A program made the position numbers and the translations under genes. Shown here piece by piece: positions 7,100 through 13,513 of a stretch of DNA of 13,513 nt. The stretch covers positions 1 to 13,513 of the forward strand of contig JAJZQA010000028.1 in the NCBI GenBank assembly GCA_021810985.1, written 5' to 3'. Source of the DNA: Deltaproteobacteria bacterium (GTDB taxonomy: Bacteria > Desulfobacterota > Desulfuromonadia > Geobacterales > Geobacteraceae). The notes below the pieces were generated by a model. The model saw nothing but the letters and a program-made list of their open reading frames with translations. It made no database searches and was not told where the DNA came from. How positions within the stretch are numbered: the first letter of the stretch is position 1; the number at the start of each line of letters is the position of its first letter.

Positions 7100-8106
7100 C
7101 AGACGGGAATGAGCTGAGAAACCTGGGTGAATTCGGCCTCATTGACCGGATTGCCCAACGATTACCCGCCGGGGCGGGTGTGGCGCTCGGCATCGGGGAC
7201 GATGCCGCGGCCTTCGCACCCGCTCCGGGTCAACTCAATCTGATCACCACCGATATGCTGGTGGAAGGGATTCATTTCGATCTCTCCTACAGCGACCCGC
7301 TTTCCCTGGGGAAAAAGGCTTTATCGGTGAATCTCTCCGACATTGCCGCAATGGGAGGCAAGCCGAGACACTACCTGCTCTCCCTGGCCATCCCCCCGGC
7401 AATAACCCTCGACTTTCTGGACAACCTCATTAGCGGAATGCTGTCGCGGGCCGAACAATTCGGCGTTCACTTGATCGGCGGGGATACCTGTTCCTCCTCT
7501 GGACCGCTGGTCCTGAACCTGACCGTACTTGGCGAACAATCCCCGGACATGCTGGTACGCCGTTCCGGGGCACGTCCGGGAGATCAGATCTGCGTAACCG
7601 GAACCGTTGGTGATTCGGCTCTCGGACTCCGCCTCCTCCGGCAAGGTGGCAGAAAGGGCGACGCCATAGCGCGGCACCTAGATCCGCTCCCGAGAGTACG
7701 CGAAGGCCTGGCCTTGGCAGAGGCGGCTATCCCCTCGTCAATGATCGACCTGAGTGATGGTCTTCTGGCCGACCTGGGTCATATCCTCGACCTCTCCGCC
7801 GTGGGTGCGCGAATATATTCGGAAGAATTGCCCCTGTCTGATACTTTTCGGAAACACTTTCCCCTGGTAACGGAAGAAGCATTATCCCTGGCGCTCGCAG
7901 GTGGCGAAGACTACGAACTGCTCTTCACCGCCCCCCCGGAAAAGATCCCCCAGATCTTCCCCCTCCTGGAAAAAATGGGCACTCCTGTCTCGGTTATCGG
8001 CACCATTACCGAGGAGAATACCCGAGCTGTTATCGGTTCCGATGGCAAGGAAATTTCCCTGGACAGAAAAGGATATGATCATTTTTCCGGCCGGGACAAA
8101 TCGTGA
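7096..8106 (+). CDS. thiL: Thiamine-monophosphate kinase ThiL
   Basis: ThiL phosphorylates thiamine monophosphate with ATP to give thiamine diphosphate, the active cofactor. The 336-residue protein has family length and belongs to the AIRS/PurM-like ATP-binding fold. Motifs in order are LGEFGLIDRI (10-19), GIGDDAA (32-38) for Mg-ATP, TTDMLVEGIHFD (51-62), LSVNLSDIAAMGGKP (76-90), LIGGDT (126-131), GTVGDSALGL (169-178), MIDLSDGLLADLGHI (216-230) and AGGEDYELLF (268-277). The best start is the TTG at 7096, which overlaps the lon stop as TTGA and has a weak AAAGGT (7084-7089) upstream. The LGEFGLI motif begins so close to the N-terminus that no later start fits. The TTG start and overlap suggest modest, lon-coupled translation. 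Confidence 0.95.
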   Translation: MTDGNELRNLGEFGLIDRIAQRLPAGAGVALGIGDDAAAFAPAPGQLNLITTDMLVEGIHFDLSYSDPLSLGKKALSVNLSDIAAMGGKPRHYLLSLAIPPAITLDFLDNLISGMLSRAEQFGVHLIGGDTCSSSGPLVLNLTVLGEQSPDMLVRRSGARPGDQICVTGTVGDSALGLRLLRQGGRKGDAIARHLDPLPRVREGLALAEAAIPSSMIDLSDGLLADLGHILDLSAVGARIYSEELPLSDTFRKHFPLVTEEALSLALAGGEDYELLFTAPPEKIPQIFPLLEKMGTPVSVIGTITEENTRAVIGSDGKEISLDRKGYDHFSGRDKS

Positions 8107-8213
8107 GGGAAGCGGCACTGACCTTTTCTCCATCAATCTGAAGCAGTACGGTCACTTCCGCCATCGCATCAGCACGGAAGCGGGTACAGCAACCGGAATA
8201 GCCTCGGCGAGCC

Positions 8214-9074
8214 ATGCAAAGAGCGAAGAAATGCGCTACATACCTCCGGAAAGACACTGACGATATCCCGGACCAGGCCTACGACAGGATTTGCCGTATT
8301 CTGAAAACACTGGGTGGCTTTCAGCTGCACGGCTACAAAAATGCCTGTATTAAAAGGCGGATTTCCGCGCGGATCCGTTCCACCGGGTACGCTTCAGCAA
8401 TGGAGTATGCCGACTTCCTTCTGCAAAGCAGATCCGAACCAGCACGACTGATTAAAATGCTCACCATTCATGTGAGCAAATTTTTCCGGAATCGGGACAC
8501 GTTCAACAAGCTGCGTGATGAAATTTTTCCCCGCCTCTTTTCCGGCTGTCTTCAGGAAGGGCGAAACCAGCTGAAGATCCAGAGCATCGGTTGTGCAAGC
8601 GGGGAAGAGCCGTATTCCCTCGCGCTGATCCTCCACAATTCCTTTGCTCACGAAATGTCGCAGGTGAAAGTCTCGATACGCGCACTGGACATTGACGCGG
8701 AAGTGCTGCGGGTCGCAGCCGAAGCGGCCTATGAGGTTGACCGCATGGACGAAGCTCCGGTTGCCATCACCAAGCGCTATTTTACCTTTCAGGACGATAA
8801 ATACCGGCTGGTCCCGGAAATTCGGAACATGGTTACCTTTCATTGCCAGGACATGCTCCGCCCGGAACCGCTGGAGGAGTGTGATCTCATCCTCTGTAGA
8901 AACGTCCTTATTTATCTGGAGCGCAGCCACCAGGAAGCGCTCCTGAAAAGATTCGCCGAATCACTCCGGGCAGGGGGTATCCTGGTCCTGGGCAAGACAG
9001 AAAACCTCATGGGTGAAGTGCGGGATCTCTATCAGACACTGTGTCCCGTCGAACGCATCTACCGGAAAAAATAA
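8214..9074 (+). CDS. cheR: CheR-type chemoreceptor glutamate O-methyltransferase
   Basis: CheR transfers methyl groups from S-adenosylmethionine to receptor glutamates for sensory adaptation. The 286-residue protein has the CheR all-alpha N-terminal domain (about 18-90), including TIHVSKFFRN (84-93), the position of the family TxNxTxFFR motif. The SAM-binding domain has GCASGEEPYS (126-135; usually GCSTGEEPYS), ALDID (157-161) and CRNVLIYL (228-235). The start ATG at 8214 is forced, because an in-frame TAG lies at 8199-8201 and no other Met codon occurs before residue 63. Its ribosome binding site is poor (GGCGAG), and 107 bases separate it from thiL. No TPR extension is present. It opens a receptor-cheW-cheA unit, and the adjacent receptor has consensus methylation sites. 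No cheB methylesterase is visible. Confidence 0.93.
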   Translation: MQRAKKCATYLRKDTDDIPDQAYDRICRILKTLGGFQLHGYKNACIKRRISARIRSTGYASAMEYADFLLQSRSEPARLIKMLTIHVSKFFRNRDTFNKLRDEIFPRLFSGCLQEGRNQLKIQSIGCASGEEPYSLALILHNSFAHEMSQVKVSIRALDIDAEVLRVAAEAAYEVDRMDEAPVAITKRYFTFQDDKYRLVPEIRNMVTFHCQDMLRPEPLEECDLILCRNVLIYLERSHQEALLKRFAESLRAGGILVLGKTENLMGEVRDLYQTLCPVERIYRKK

Positions 9075-9105
9075 CACCCACGACACTATCTGAAAGGAGA
9101 TTTTC

Positions 9106-10386
9106 ATGCGTATACCGATCGGTTACAAATTCATTCTCGGATTTGTCGTTGTGGTGGCAGCGGTCGCTTTCGCTCCCAGTGGAGTTCAGCTGCTCGGCTA
9201 TTCACCCGAGAGCACAAAAATTCTGACCTTCGCCGTGGCACTCACCATCGGCTTGATCCTCGGCTGGATTTTTTCCAAGACTTTCACCAAGAACATTACC
9301 CGGCTGAACGAATCCGCCGAAGCCATCAGCCGAGGAGACCTGACGAAAGAGGTTGCTCTCGCCAAAACCCGCTTTCCCGATGAAACGATTGACATGGGCA
9401 TCTCCATCAATTGTATGATGGTGCACCTCCGGGAACTGGTCAGAAGCATCCGGGAAATATCCGAAAAGGTCTCAGAATCGGCCAAAACCCTTTCTTCGAC
9501 GGCTCTCGAAATCAACGCCTCCACCGAAGAAGTCGCCTTTGCGGTGGAACATATTTCCCGCGGTGCGGAAAACCAGGCGGAGATGGTCAGCAAAAGTTCC
9601 AAGGTTATTCACGAGATGGCTATCTCCATCGAATTGATCGCAAAAAGGGCACGGGAGGCTTCCGGAGCCGCCAGGGAAACAAGCCTCACCGCCCGCCGCG
9701 GCGGAGAACAGTCAAAGGAACTCCTGGAAAAAATGCGGTTCTTCTTCGACCGGGTCGAACAGAGCGGGCGACAGTTCATGGAGTTCAATGCAAAACTGCA
9801 ACGGGTGGGTAAAATCGCCGACTTTATCGCTGATATCGCACGGCAGACAAACATGCTTGCCTTGAATGCCTCCATCGAAGCGGCCCGCGCGGGAGAGTAC
9901 GGCAAAGGTTTCGCGGTGGTCGCGGAAGAAGTGCGGAAACTTTCGGAAGGGGCAGGCAGATCGGCCGAAGACATCCTTGAACTGATCAGCGGGATCCGCG
10001 ATGAAAGTCATCGCGTACAGGATACGATTCTGGAGATTTCCAAAAATATCGGCGAAGGCAAAAAAAATATCGACATTACGGTGGATTCCTTCCGGGAAAT
10101 CCTGGAGACCGTGGTGGAAACCGAGCGCAAGACCAACAGTATCGCCGACATGTCGGCCATGCAGACGGACGGCGCCGGGCAGATGGTCACGAACGTTGAT
10201 GAAATAGCCAAGGTAGCGGAAGACAATGCCGCCTCGACTGAGCAGGTTTCGGCCGCAACCCAGGAACAGGCCGTAGCCATGCAGGAAATGGCCGTAGCCG
10301 CCCGGGAACTGGCGGCTCTCTCCGATAGTCTCCTGCAAAGCGTTGAACGCTTTACCCTTCCCCCGAAGGAGGAGCCTGCCCAATGA
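9106..10386 (+). CDS. Methyl-accepting chemotaxis protein lacking a periplasmic sensor domain
   Basis: A membrane chemoreceptor of 426 residues. TM1 (about 8-24) and TM2 (38-55) are joined by a loop of only about 13 residues, so there is no periplasmic ligand-binding domain. A HAMP linker (about 56-110) and a long signalling coiled coil follow. The hairpin tip is well conserved: QTNMLALNASIEAARAGE (247-264), then GFAVVAEEVRKLSE. Candidate methylation sites are the Glu pair in ASTEEVAFA (near 141) and the Glu-Gln pair in AASTEQVSAA (near 379). They lie 117 and 122 residues from the tip, longer than in E. coli Tsr (a 36-heptad receptor). No CheR-tethering pentapeptide is seen at the C-terminus (KEEPAQ). 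AAAGGAGA (9093-9100) precedes the ATG. The stop overlaps cheW as ATGA. It may sense cytoplasmic or membrane-state signals. Confidence 0.93.
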   Translation: MRIPIGYKFILGFVVVVAAVAFAPSGVQLLGYSPESTKILTFAVALTIGLILGWIFSKTFTKNITRLNESAEAISRGDLTKEVALAKTRFPDETIDMGISINCMMVHLRELVRSIREISEKVSESAKTLSSTALEINASTEEVAFAVEHISRGAENQAEMVSKSSKVIHEMAISIELIAKRAREASGAARETSLTARRGGEQSKELLEKMRFFFDRVEQSGRQFMEFNAKLQRVGKIADFIADIARQTNMLALNASIEAARAGEYGKGFAVVAEEVRKLSEGAGRSAEDILELISGIRDESHRVQDTILEISKNIGEGKKNIDITVDSFREILETVVETERKTNSIADMSAMQTDGAGQMVTNVDEIAKVAEDNAASTEQVSAATQEQAVAMQEMAVAARELAALSDSLLQSVERFTLPPKEEPAQ

Positions 10387-10859
10387 GCGGCCGGGCCAGG
10401 CGTTTCCTCATCTTCACTCTGCGAGGCGATCGCTATGCCATGAACGTCAGTGATCTTGCGGAAGTCATGGAACCCCCTCCCACATTTCCGATACCGAAGG
10501 CCCCGAAGACCTTCCTCGGGGTCATGAATTTCCACGGCGCCCCGCTGCCGGTACTCGATCTGGCATCATTTTTTCACGGTGATCCACCCGAAAGCACCGG
10601 TAGGATTCTGATTCTTGACCATAAGATAGGCTCTCTGGCGCTGCGGATAGACACGGTGGAGCGTATCATCTCCGACATTCGCGGGCTGCAGATCCAGCAG
10701 CAGGATGAAGGTTCCTACGCTCGACAGTCGATCATGTTCAATGCCGAGAAAATCCCGCTCTTGGCAATCGACCTGCTGATGGCGGAACTCGAAGATGAAA
10801 TACGCACCGGAGGCGGAAAAAGCGAAAGTTTCACTGAGGTAAAGGCAGAAAAGGGATGA
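10383..10859 (+). CDS. cheW: CheW-like chemotaxis adaptor protein
   Basis: CheW couples chemoreceptors to the CheA kinase in the sensory array. The 158-residue protein consists of a single CheW (SH3-like) domain. FLIFTLRGDRYAMNVSDLAEVM (about 8-29) corresponds to the first subdomain. FLGVMNFHGAPLPVLDL (44-60) corresponds to the family GxxNLRGxxxPVxDL signature, with His replacing the usual Arg and Phe replacing Leu. A second subdomain and a charged, probably disordered C-terminal tail follow. The ATG overlaps the receptor stop (ATGA, 10383-10386), with AAGGAGGAG 9 bases upstream, indicating coupled translation with its receptor. Divergence at the receptor/CheA contact motif suggests a dedicated adaptor for this array. 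Confidence 0.88.
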   Translation: MSGRARRFLIFTLRGDRYAMNVSDLAEVMEPPPTFPIPKAPKTFLGVMNFHGAPLPVLDLASFFHGDPPESTGRILILDHKIGSLALRIDTVERIISDIRGLQIQQQDEGSYARQSIMFNAEKIPLLAIDLLMAELEDEIRTGGGKSESFTEVKAEKG

Positions 10860-10882
10860 TACCAGCACGGAGAACCGCATAA

Positions 10883-12538
10883 ATGGACATGTCCCAATAC
10901 AAGGATCTGTTCGTTTCCGAAGTCCGGGAACATCTCCAGGGCATGAACGAAGCGATTGTCGCACTGGAAGGTGCACCGGCGGAGCGGGAACAGATTGATT
11001 ACCTTTTCCGGATGGCTCACTCCATCAAGGGCATGGCTGCCTCCATGGGCTATGGCGAGATGGCGGAACTGTCCCACAAAATGGAAGACCTCATGGATCG
11101 GGTCCGGAAGGGCGCCATCCGTTTTGTTTCCGCGGTTGCGGACCTGCTCCTGGAAGGCAGTGATCTCCTCTCTACCATGCTGAAAGACATTGATGCCGGA
11201 GGAAGTGGCCAGCACGACATTCTTGACCTGGTACAACGACTGGCCGGTTACACCCCGACCCAGAGTATTGAAACGCCTCTGCCGGGCAAAGAAGCTACTA
11301 CTGATTCTGTGGATCCGTCAACCACCGATCAGTCTCTGGAGAATACCGCGCCGAAAAACCTGGAGCTGGAAATCGTGCGGTGTAAACCCGATTCTCCCCA
11401 GAACGTTAGGGTAAGAACCGAGGTACTTGACAACTTGGTGAATATCACCGGAGAACTGATTACCCACAAGAACCGGATGATCAGCCTCTCCCGTGACGTG
11501 AAGGCCGCTGCGCTGACCGATTCTATTTCAGATCTTTCCCGCCTGGTCCGGGAGCTGCACGACGAGGTGCTGAAGGTGAGGCTGATGCCTTTTGCCGCCG
11601 CGGTGGACCGCCTGCCTCGCATGGTCCGCGACTTAGCGAAAAAGAGCGGTAAAGAAGTTACTTTCGAGGTTTCCGGCAAGGAGATCGAGCTTGACCGGGG
11701 TATCGTCGAGGAGCTCTCTGATCCATTGCTCCACCTGTTGCGGAACGCGGTGGACCATGGTCTGGAAACTCCGGATGAACGCAAGGCAGCGGGCAAGGAG
11801 CCCGCGGGAACCATCAGCATTGATGTACACCGGGAAAAAGACCGGGTGCTCATCACCGTCTGTGATGACGGCATGGGCATGGATCCGCAGCGACTCGTGT
11901 CCGCCGCGCTGGAAAAGGGTCTTCTCTCACCGGAAGCAGCCGCGCAGCTCACACCTCAGCAGGCCTTGATGCTGGTCTGTCTGCCCGGCTTCTCCACCGC
12001 GCCCGAGATAACCGACGTTTCCGGACGCGGGGTCGGCATGGATGCCGTCCGCGCATCCGTTCAAGCGATTGGCGGAAACCTTGCCATTGAATCCGCACTG
12101 GGGAAGGGCAGTTGCTTCACCCTTTCGCTGCCGCTGACCATCTCCATCATCCAGATCCTGCTTGTGGCCTGCGCCAAACTAATTGTCGGACTTCCCGTGA
12201 CCAAGGTACTCCGGACTGTCGATATGAGGAAGGAAATGATCCGGAGTCGTGGCAAGGGAAAGGTCTTTCAGCTGGGAAACGAGGAAATCCCCCTGGTAAG
12301 CCTTCACCGCTTGCTTGACCTCCCTTTCTCCCCAATCAAGGGCGAAAGCGTTCCGGCGGTGATCGTAAAAATGAACGAACGCACCGTGGCACTCGTTGTA
12401 GACCGTTTTGTGGGCCAACAGGATGTTTTCGTGAAACCGTTCGGCAGCCCGTTGAACCGGATGAAAGGCTTTCTCGGCGGGGCGATTCTTGGAGACGGTC
12501 AGGTAATTTTTATCATAGATCCGGCAAATCTGCTGTAA
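10883..12538 (+). CDS. cheA: Chemotaxis histidine kinase CheA without a P2 domain
   Basis: CheA autophosphorylates under receptor control and passes phosphate to response regulators. Its 551 residues fall into a P1/HPt domain (about 1-120) with phosphoacceptor His46 in MAHSIKGMAASMGY, then a linker of only about 50 residues (123-174). The P3 dimerisation domain (about 175-240) contains LDNLVNITGELITHKNRM. The P4 ATPase domain has the N box HLLRNAVDHGLE (284-295), G1 DDGMGMD (328-334) and GRGVGMDAV (381-389). A C-terminal P5 CheW-like domain covers about 418-551. The linker is too short for the roughly 65-residue P2 domain that docks CheY/CheB in E. coli CheA (654 aa). GGAGAA (10869-10874) supports the ATG at 10883 over the one at 10889. 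The gene lies 23 bases after cheW. Catalytic motifs appear intact. Confidence 0.94.
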   Translation: MDMSQYKDLFVSEVREHLQGMNEAIVALEGAPAEREQIDYLFRMAHSIKGMAASMGYGEMAELSHKMEDLMDRVRKGAIRFVSAVADLLLEGSDLLSTMLKDIDAGGSGQHDILDLVQRLAGYTPTQSIETPLPGKEATTDSVDPSTTDQSLENTAPKNLELEIVRCKPDSPQNVRVRTEVLDNLVNITGELITHKNRMISLSRDVKAAALTDSISDLSRLVRELHDEVLKVRLMPFAAAVDRLPRMVRDLAKKSGKEVTFEVSGKEIELDRGIVEELSDPLLHLLRNAVDHGLETPDERKAAGKEPAGTISIDVHREKDRVLITVCDDGMGMDPQRLVSAALEKGLLSPEAAAQLTPQQALMLVCLPGFSTAPEITDVSGRGVGMDAVRASVQAIGGNLAIESALGKGSCFTLSLPLTISIIQILLVACAKLIVGLPVTKVLRTVDMRKEMIRSRGKGKVFQLGNEEIPLVSLHRLLDLPFSPIKGESVPAVIVKMNERTVALVVDRFVGQQDVFVKPFGSPLNRMKGFLGGAILGDGQVIFIIDPANLL

Positions 12539-12679
12539 CACGCTGTCAAAATGGCCGGATTCACCCTCATCTTGGCCCGCATGCCCTAAGGGCACGAGCG
12601 GCACAGGGAAAAACGAAAGAAGTTGCGTCAAAAATCGAGTTATGTCACTATCAGGCGCGTTTTTCCGGAAAGGAACCCC

Positions 12680-13399
12680 ATGAAACGATTCATTATCTTC
12701 AGTATTTTCTGCTGCACGGCAGCCCTCACGATTTTTTCCGCCCAACCGGTCCGCGCCGAAGCACAACTCAAAGAGGTTGTTGCCACGGTGGAGCAAAGCT
12801 ACAATTCTCTGACCGACCTGCAGGCCGGCTTTTCACAGCGGACCTATCTCGCTTCGATGAAAAGAGAACAAAAAGGCGCCGGGACACTATCCATCAAGAA
12901 GAAACCCAAAGGTGCGGCCATGTTCCGTTTCGACTATACGAAACCGCGGCAACTGATCGTGTCGGACGGCTCCAAGGTCTGGTATCATCTCCCGGAAAAC
13001 AACCAGGTAATGGTGAGCGATCTGACAAGACTTTTTGAAGGCGGACAGGGCGTAACCCTCAATTATCTGACAGGCATCGGCAGAATTTCACGCGACTTCA
13101 CCATCACCCCGTTGAAGGATGGACGTGATGCCAAGGGAAACTACCTTCTCGAACTCATACCGAAAACCCCGAGTCAGAATCTGGCGAAGCTTGAACTGAC
13201 CGTAGCGGCAAAAGACGTTGCGGAGTACCTCAAAAATGGCAGAATTCGCAACACGTTTCCGATCCTGACCTCGGTAATTTATGATCAGCTAGGCACCAAA
13301 ACAACCATTGATTTCAACAAAGTACGAGTCAACCGTGGGTTGCCCGCTTCGCTCTTTCGTTTCAAGATACCTGCCGGCATGGAAGTGGTACGTCACTGA
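12680..13399 (+). CDS. lolA: Outer-membrane lipoprotein carrier protein LolA
   Basis: Periplasmic chaperone that takes lipoproteins from the LolCDE transporter to the outer membrane. The chosen ATG at 12680 gives 239 residues starting MKRFIIFSIF, a typical signal peptide cleaved after VRA (residue 26). GGAAAGGAA (12667-12675) lies just upstream. A longer reading from a TTG at 12623 would put 19 polar residues ahead of the signal. Family motifs are LQAGFSQ (47-53), MFRFDYTKPRQLIVSDGSKVWYH (81-103; the LolA FRW-Y-P-IVSDG-W-Y pattern) and NNQVMV (107-112). The C-terminal half, with FRFKIPAGMEVV, completes the beta sheet. LolB is not in view and is commonly absent outside gamma- and betaproteobacteria. 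The gene lies 141 bases after cheA with no clear terminator between, so read-through from the che genes is possible. Confidence 0.9.
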   Translation: MKRFIIFSIFCCTAALTIFSAQPVRAEAQLKEVVATVEQSYNSLTDLQAGFSQRTYLASMKREQKGAGTLSIKKKPKGAAMFRFDYTKPRQLIVSDGSKVWYHLPENNQVMVSDLTRLFEGGQGVTLNYLTGIGRISRDFTITPLKDGRDAKGNYLLELIPKTPSQNLAKLELTVAAKDVAEYLKNGRIRNTFPILTSVIYDQLGTKTTIDFNKVRVNRGLPASLFRFKIPAGMEVVRH

Positions 13400-13495
13400 C
13401 CGGTACGAATCGAGCCGAAAACTCCGTAGCATTCCGAGGTTCCGGTCGGCTGCGCCGTCCGTTGTTTCCAAAGCAATTCAGAAAGGAGGCACACT

Positions 13496-13513
13496 ATGCC
13501 ATCATTTGATATA
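13496..13513 (+). CDS. yajQ: Start of a YajQ-family nucleotide-binding protein (3'-truncated)
   Basis: Only six codons are inside the window, reading MPSFDI. This is the near-invariant start of YajQ (DUF520) proteins, which continue with Val-Ser and bind nucleotides; some are reported to bind cyclic di-GMP. A strong ribosome binding site, AAAGGAGG (13482-13489), sits 6 bases before the ATG, which confirms a true gene start. It lies 96 bases after lolA. The call rests on a six-residue match plus the ribosome binding site, so it is probable rather than proven. Confidence 0.7.

Noticed and set aside
12582..12594. TGCCC-TAA-GGGCA hairpin between cheA and lolA as a terminator
   Set aside because: The stem is only 5 bp and no T tract follows, so it does not qualify as a Rho-independent terminator.
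12623..12679. Longer LolA from TTG at 12623
   Set aside because: This would put 19 polar residues before the signal peptide with no ribosome binding site, whereas the ATG at 12680 has one.
13413..13451. AGCCGA/TCGGCT pairing downstream of lolA as a terminator
   Set aside because: It is a 6-bp stem around a 27-base loop without a T tract, too weak to call.
1..13513. CRISPR arrays, insertion sequences, integrases, toxin-antitoxin or phage-defence genes
   Set aside because: I saw no regularly spaced repeats, transposase or integrase motifs, or defence-gene signatures. The window appears to be core chromosome.

Overview
The window looks like chromosomal core sequence from an anaerobic deltaproteobacterium, most likely of the Geobacter/Desulfuromonas lineage. 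This is an inference from gene content: the futalosine (mqn) menaquinone route, a short RlpA-type exported protein, LolA and YajQ of a Gram-negative cell, and a small chemosensory operon of the kind common in Geobacteraceae. No 16S rRNA gene or other species-level marker is present. I see no insertion sequence, integrase, CRISPR array, tRNA or rRNA gene, and no compositional break suggesting recent transfer.

Layout. (1) Positions 1-1473 hold the 3' part of mqnB followed by mqnD, overlapping by 13 bases, for two steps of the futalosine pathway to menaquinone. (2) Positions 1555-2123 hold a self-contained unit: a promoter, a small secreted RlpA/double-psi beta-barrel protein and a strong Rho-independent terminator. 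(3) On the minus strand, 2234-4243 encodes an exported protein with about fifteen TPR repeats and a striking lysine/serine-rich tail containing a 42-bp tandem repeat. It has a good sigma70-type promoter of its own. (4) A 423-bp divergent intergenic region separates it from lon. (5) lon (4667-7099) overlaps thiL (7096-8106) by TTGA. (6) cheR, a methyl-accepting chemoreceptor gene, cheW and cheA follow on the plus strand (8214-12538) as a compact chemosensory unit. (7) lolA follows at 12680-13399. (8) The first six codons of yajQ end the window at 13496-13513.

How the genes work together. The mqn pair makes quinone for anaerobic respiration. The exported RlpA-like and TPR proteins, with LolA, belong to the cell envelope. 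Lon is the general ATP-dependent quality-control protease, and ThiL makes thiamine diphosphate. The chemosensory unit has a receptor, adaptor, kinase and methyltransferase. It has no cheY, cheB or cheD in view, and its CheA lacks room for a P2 response-regulator-docking domain. The receptor has almost no periplasmic part, so both the stimulus and the output are open questions.

Most of the window is ordinary. The items I would look at again are the P2-less, cheY-less chemosensory unit with its receptor lacking a sensor domain, the lysine-rich repeat tail on the exported TPR protein, and the RlpA-like protein with a Ser in place of a conserved acidic residue. I did not find a convincing wholly new system.
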